Assembly: GCF_000001735.4 (NCBI RefSeq)
Contig: NC_003071.7
Location: 1,809,001-1,873,000 of the forward strand
Origin: Arabidopsis thaliana
Taxonomy: Eukaryota > Streptophyta > Magnoliopsida > Brassicales > Brassicaceae
DNA length: 64,000 nucleotides
Reading direction: 5' to 3'
The notes below the pieces were generated by a model. It did not search any database. It worked only from the letters and a program-made list of their open reading frames with translations, and was not told the DNA's origin. This document shows, piece after piece, positions 59,345 to 64,000 of this stretch (the first letter of the stretch is position 1; the number at the start of each line of letters is the position of its first letter). Position numbers and translations under genes: made by a program.

Positions 59345-59880
59345 TCTTTTTTGCTAATAAGACAACAAATTTCTACAGATGGATTATGGATTGATTCTAA
59401 TAGCAAGGCGGGAATCAGATGGGGACTTTTTAACGCTCAAGGTCGTTGCCTTCTCAAAGGCTCCACGTCAATAGAGCCAACAAACTCAGCTTTGGATATG
59501 GAGGCCATTGCACTACGGGAAGCTCTACTGCAGATGAGACGGGTCAGCTATCAGAAAGTCATATTTTGAGGGAACTCGCGCATGCTATATGGTCATTTAG
59601 AGTAGGTAATTCAATAACGTCAACCTATTGGGGACCCTTAGAAAATCCAAGAATACATTAAGGATATAGTCGTTATGTCCAAAAACTCTTATGCCTTTCT
59701 ACATGTAAATCGACAAGAGAAAACAGTAACGGACACACTAGCTAAAACAGTTAGACATCAGAACTTGGTTTGTGTTGTCTCTTGGATTTTTTAAATGTAT
59801 GTCAATGTTATATCTAGTGAACACTTCTTATACTGTGTTTCCTTGATTAATGGAATATTTGGCCGACAAAAAAACGAAAA
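59345..59880 (+). mobile_element. 5'-truncated LINE fragment (RNase H region to poly(A))
   Basis: The plus strand encodes the end of an L1-type ORF2: GLWIDSNSKAGIRWGLFNAQ, then GRCLLKGSTSIEPTNSALDM, then, with frameshifts and stops from about 59566, NSYAFLHVNRQEKTVTDTLA. This is the plant RNase H-like domain (reverse-transcriptase-like). It ends TTAATGGAATATTTGGCCGA and a poly(A) at about 59868-59880. The 5' portion is absent, as usual for LINE insertions. It comes from a different LINE subfamily than the element at 19-24 kb. Confidence 0.8.
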
Positions 59881-60002
59881 ACACAAACGAATTTCAAGAC
59901 AACATATATTTGTCCACAAATAAACACTAACATCAAATGGCATATGACTAAATGGCTTCAAAATCTGTTACTATTGGATCTATTAAAATATGGAACAATT
60001 CT

Positions 60003-60050
60003 TGGGTTCACCCTTTAGGGGGTGAATCCATTCATTCACCGCCTTTTAGT
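60003..60050. repeat. Short palindrome, probable transposon end
   Basis: GGGTTCACCC-TTTA-GGGGGTGAATCC (60004-60029) forms an inverted repeat, followed by another GTGAAT-type word (60034-60040). It looks like a terminal or subterminal repeat of a DNA transposon, not identified further. Confidence 0.4.
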
Positions 60051-60098
60051 TGACTAATGAGAATTTGACATGTCATCTATTTAAAAAATAAATAATTT

Positions 60099-60305
60099 AA
60101 TCACAAAATTTAAATCTTAATCACTATTTTATCAACCCAAACCAAAATATAATTTCGTTTAATCACAAAATCTAAACCCTAACAGCTATTTTATCAACCC
60201 AAACCGAAATATAATTTTGTTTTAATCACAAAATCTAAACCCTAACCACTATTTTAACAACCCAAACCAAAATATAATTTCGTTTTAATCACAAAATATA
60301 AACTG
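60099..60305. repeat. Minisatellite, unit 62-63 bp, 3.3 copies
   Basis: Copies start at 60099, 60161, 60224 and 60287 with AATCACAAAATCTAAACCCT and contain ACTATTTTATCAACCCAAACC and AAATATAATTTCGTTTT. Units differ by a few substitutions. The remainder up to 60900 is AT-rich with no gene. Confidence 0.9.
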
Positions 60306-60905
60306 CTGGAATCTGTAAGTTTAATCACAAATATAATGTGAATTTAACAAGATGTTAGTTTACAATTATTAAATTGTTTAGTTCCGTAAAAAATTGAACT
60401 TTTAAATTTTCACATCTACACATTTAATTTCTGAAAATTTTAAAATTCTCTTTTGTTAACTAAATAATTTTTTATTTGGTATATAAAAAATTATAACGTT
60501 TTAAATAAAACTATAAATATTTGTATTATATTACATTCTATTCTAAATACTATTCTAAATACATGTCTATATTGCTACTATAATATAAATATACTATTAT
60601 AATTTCATAAAACAGAAATAAATACATAATATTTTTCATAAAACAATATATAAAAATACTATTGTATTTTCACTAAATAAGTGCGGATTAGGATCTAATA
60701 TGCAATAAAACCTAATTTTTCCTTTATACGATTAACTTTATAAAATCTCAGTTTATAAGTTAAATTAAATTTTGTAAATTTAAAAATTGTTTATAAATTC
60801 CTATGAATTGCCAAATTTTATTTTAAACTAAAATTTCACATGTTAATATAGAAAAAAACATTAATTTTTGTATTTGTTTTCATCAAATGCAAATACAAGA
60901 TTTCT

Positions 60906-61019
60906 CCATTGAGACCTTTTCGACCGTAAACCGATTGCGATCAAATTAGCTGATCTGATCGGAAAATCACAAGAAAACCCTAGAAAACTCCTCCGGATTC
61001 GAATTCTCGACTCGATTCA
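60906..61019 (+). promoter_or_regulatory. VPS11 5' leader
   Basis: The DNA composition changes sharply from AT-rich repeat to mixed sequence at about 60900, including AGAAAACCCTAGAAAACTCC, an Arabidopsis telo-box-like (AAACCCTA) leader word common in housekeeping genes. No TATA box at the expected place. Confidence 0.45.
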
Positions 61020-64000
61020 ATGTATCAATTGAGAAAATTTGACTTCTTCGAGGAGAAATACGGAGGCAAGATACCTGAGGATGTAACCGGAGATATACAA
61101 TGTTGTTCCAGTGGCCGTGGCAAAGTCGTCATCGGCTCTAACGACGGATCCGTCAGCTTCCTCGATCGCGGTGTAAAGTTCGATTCCGGTTTCCAAGCTC
61201 ACTCTTCCTCCGTCCTCTTCCTTCAACACCTCAAGGTATATTGATCCAATCCATTCATCAAATTTTACAATTCTTCTGCAAATTGAGATTGTGTTTGTTG
61301 TTTATCAATTCATGCTCATCGATTTCACAATTCCTGTTGATTTTGATGTTTTTACGCTTGTCGTTGTTTCTTTCAATAGCAAAGGAACTTTCTCGTCACC
61401 GTCGGAGAAGATGAACAAATATCGCCGCAACAGTCAGGGATGTGTCTTAAGGTTTTTGATCTTGACAAAGTTCAGGAGGAAGGTACTAGTTCCTCGGCTC
61501 CTGAATGCATTGGTATTCTTAGAATTTTCACCAATCAGTTTCCTGAAGCTAAGGTAATAATCTCTTCCCTGTTATAATACTTGACGTATATACTGAGGTT
61601 TGATGATGGAATATCATGTGTAATTGCAGATTACTTCTTTTCTAGTCTTGGAGGAAGTTCCACCAATATTGCTTATAGCCATTGGCTTAGATAATGGCTG
61701 CATTTATTGTGTCAAAGGAGACATTGCACGAGAGCGTATCACTCGGTTTAAGCTTCAAGTGGATGGACGGTCCGCTATTACAGGCTTGGGGTTCAGGATG
61801 GATGGCCAAGCGCTTCTGTTGTTTGCAGTCACTCCAGAGTCAGTCAACTTGTTTAGTATGCAGGCGCAGCCACCGAAATTGCAGACTTTGGATCATATTG
61901 GGGGCAGTGTGAATACTGTTACAATGAGTGACCGCTCGGTATATACTTCGCTTCTTCTGACTTGTTGATTTTAGAATATGTTCTTCTATATCTTCTAGCC
62001 AGTTGAAATATGTTGTGTTCTACAGGAATTAATAGTTGGTCGACCTGAGGCTGTTTACTTCTATGAAGTTGATGGACGTGGTCCTTGCTGGGCTTTTGAA
62101 GGAGAGAAAAAATTCATGGGGTGGTTCCGTGGCTACCTTTTATGTGTCATTGATGATTCTAAAACTGGGAACACTGTTTTTAATGTCTACGACCTCAGGA
62201 ATCGGCTTATAGCATATAGCATTGTCGTTGATAAAGTCTCCAACATGCTCTGCGAATGGGGAAACATAATACTTATAAAGGCTGACAAATCCTTATTGTG
62301 CATTACCGAGAAGGATATGGAAAGCAAGTTAGATATGCTGTTCAAGAAAAACCTGTACACAGTAGCTATTAATCTTGTCCAGAGTCAACATGCCGATGCT
62401 GCTGCTACTGCCAATGTGATGAGGAAGTATGGAGATCATTTATATGGCAAACAGGACTTTGACGAAGCTATGTTACAGTACATTAACACAATTGGTTATC
62501 TTGAACCATCATTTGTGATACAAAAGTTTCTGGATGCACAGAGGATCTACAATCTTACTAATTACCTGGAGAAGTTGCATGAGAAGGGTCTAGCATCAAA
62601 AGACCACACAACTCTTTTGCTAAACTGTTACACTAAGTTGAAGGATGTAGAAAAGCTGAACACGTTCATTAGAAAAGAAGATGGCATCGGTGAGCTCAAG
62701 TTTGATGTGGAAACAGCCATTAGGGTCTGTCGTGCAGCTAATTACCATGAGCATGCAATGTACGTTGCAAAAAAGGCAGGAAAACATGAGTGGTATTTGA
62801 AAATTTTGCTTGAAGATCTTGGAAACTACGATGAAGCCCTGCAATATGTTTCAAGTCTTGAACCCAGTCAAGCTGGGGTAACAATTGAACAGTATGGTAA
62901 GATTCTTATAGAGCACAAGCCAAAAGAGACTATTGATATACTCATGCGACTTTGCACTGAGCAAGGGATTCCTAATGGTGTGTTCCTGTCCATGTTGCCA
63001 TCACCTGTGGACTTCATCACTGTGTTTGTTCAGCATCCACATTCATTAATGCATTTTCTCGAGAGATATGCTGAAATAGTTCAGGATTCTCCTGCTCAAG
63101 CAGAAATCAATAACACACTCTTGGAATTATACTTGTCTAGGGACTTGAATTTTCCATCAATCTCTCTATCAGAAAATGGTCTAGATAAGGACTTAATAGA
63201 TCATTCGGTAGCAGCTGCGGTGTCTAAAGCCGATCCTGAAAAGAAGACAAATGCTGATTCGAAGGATGCAATGGAGAAGGATTGTACGGAAAGACAACAG
63301 AAGGGACTGGAGTTACTTAAAATGGCATGGCCGTCAGACCTAGAGCAACCCCTCTATGATGTTGACCTTGCTGTAATTCTTTGCGAGATGAATTCGTTCA
63401 AGGATGGACTTCTGTATCTGTATGAAAAAATGAAATTTTACAAGGAGGTTATTGCTTGCTACATGCAGAATCATGATCACGAGGGACTGATTGCATGCTG
63501 CAAAAGATTAGGTGATTCTAGCAAGGGAGGGGATCCATCTCTTTGGGCAGATCTTCTCAAGTATTTCGGTGAAATTGGAGAGGACTGCACCAAAGAGGTG
63601 AAGGAGGTTCTCACTTATATTGAACGGGATGATATTTTACCTCCTATCATTGTTCTTCAGACCCTGGCAAAGAATCCATGCCTCACACTTTCTGTCATCA
63701 AAGACTACATAGCTCGGAAACTTGAGCAAGAGTCAAAAATAATTGAAGAGGACCGGCGAGCTGTAGAGAAGTATCAGGTTAGTGTTTCATCATTAATTTC
63801 TTGCCTGATATTTCAAGTCAACAAGAAAAATTGTTCTCTTAATGCTGATCCTACTTCTTATCAAAAAGCCAGTTGTCTATCACAATCCTCTCCCAGTGTA
63901 AATTCCTAATCAGATTTTTGAACGATGCAGGAAACGACTAAAAACATGAGAAAAGAGATTGAAGATCTCAGGACCAATGCCAGAATATTTCAACTTAGCA
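61020..64000 (+). CDS. VPS11: Vacuolar protein sorting-associated protein 11 (VPS11), C-terminal part outside window
   Basis: Exons 61020-61235, 61380-61553, 61630-61938, 62026-63777 and 63931 to the window edge, all phase 0, give about 840 residues starting MYQLRKFDFFEEKYGGKIP. The first 350 residues form the VPS11 beta-propeller (VVIGSNDGSVSFLDRG, LLIAIGLDNGCIYCVKGDI, VGRPEAVYFYEVDGRGPCW). Then comes the alpha-solenoid with the clathrin-heavy-chain repeat (YTVAINLVQSQHADAAATAN, KHEWYLKILLEDLGNYDEAL) and the start of a coiled coil (EEDRRAVEKYQ). The RING finger that ends VPS11 lies beyond position 64000. VPS11 is a core subunit of the HOPS and CORVET tethering complexes, which drive vacuole and endosome fusion and are essential in plants. 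The frame is intact. Confidence 0.96.

Noticed and set aside
15700-61000. CRISPR arrays, bacterial operons, ribosome binding sites or a mobile prokaryotic system
   Set aside because: The window is plant nuclear DNA with spliced genes; repeats are transposon ends, minisatellites or microsatellites.

Overview
The window is nuclear DNA of a crucifer, most likely Arabidopsis thaliana, top arm of chromosome 2, around AT2G05080 to AT2G05170. This rests on intron-split genes with plant GT-AG sites and on a gene order that matches that locus as I remember it: Helitron helicase, LHCB2, SCR-like peptide, NUP133, PUR6-like PurE gene, CCCH zinc finger C3H18, VPS11. I could not run an alignment, so a sister species or another accession is not excluded. 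Coordinates of exons were read by eye from splice sites and frame.

Layout. 1-12392 is the 5' part (minus strand) of a very large autonomous-type Helitron: it enters the window inside the RepHel protein (Helitron-like N domain at 1-730) and ends at a canonical 5' terminus at 12392, carrying four RPA70-like OB-fold genes. 13571-14217 is a TA-flanked inverted-repeat element. LHCB2 (14449-15331) has a compact light-type promoter, behind which a 2.8 kb non-autonomous Helitron (15700-18479) is inserted. 18981-24487 is a full-length, decayed L1-type LINE with a 19-bp target duplication. 25442-26946 is a broken F-box/FBD gene, 27572-28840 a foldback element plus a C2/SRC2-like pseudogene, 28886-29122 a Tourist-type MITE, and 29592-30014 a two-exon S-locus-cysteine-rich-like secreted peptide. 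31149-32163 is a Sadhu-like retroposon with a 20-bp target duplication.

33069-37858 is NUP133 (nuclear pore outer ring), which shows an apparent one-base frameshift near 37000. 38100-41861 holds a 35-bp LINE tail insertion, a possible solo LTR and a dead Mutator-like transposase gene that is itself broken by a SINE. 42671-45903 appears to be a shrunken segmental copy of a divergent GID4-like / PUR6 gene pair: the GID4-like half is a pseudogene, whereas the PurE half of the PUR6 copy is still open over five exons. 46-49 kb is MITE territory. C3H18 (50011-51931) is intact. 53450-56023 is another non-autonomous Helitron; 56-60.9 kb is AT-rich repeat DNA with tandem repeats, a lone Helitron 5' end, a LINE 3' fragment and a 63-bp minisatellite. 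VPS11 (HOPS/CORVET core) starts at 61020 and runs off the right edge.

The working genes are unrelated housekeeping or plastid genes (light harvesting, nuclear pore, RNA binding, vacuolar tethering). Nearly everything between them is transposon-derived, and the most unusual content is the RPA-carrying Helitron and the duplicated GID4-like/PUR6 segment.
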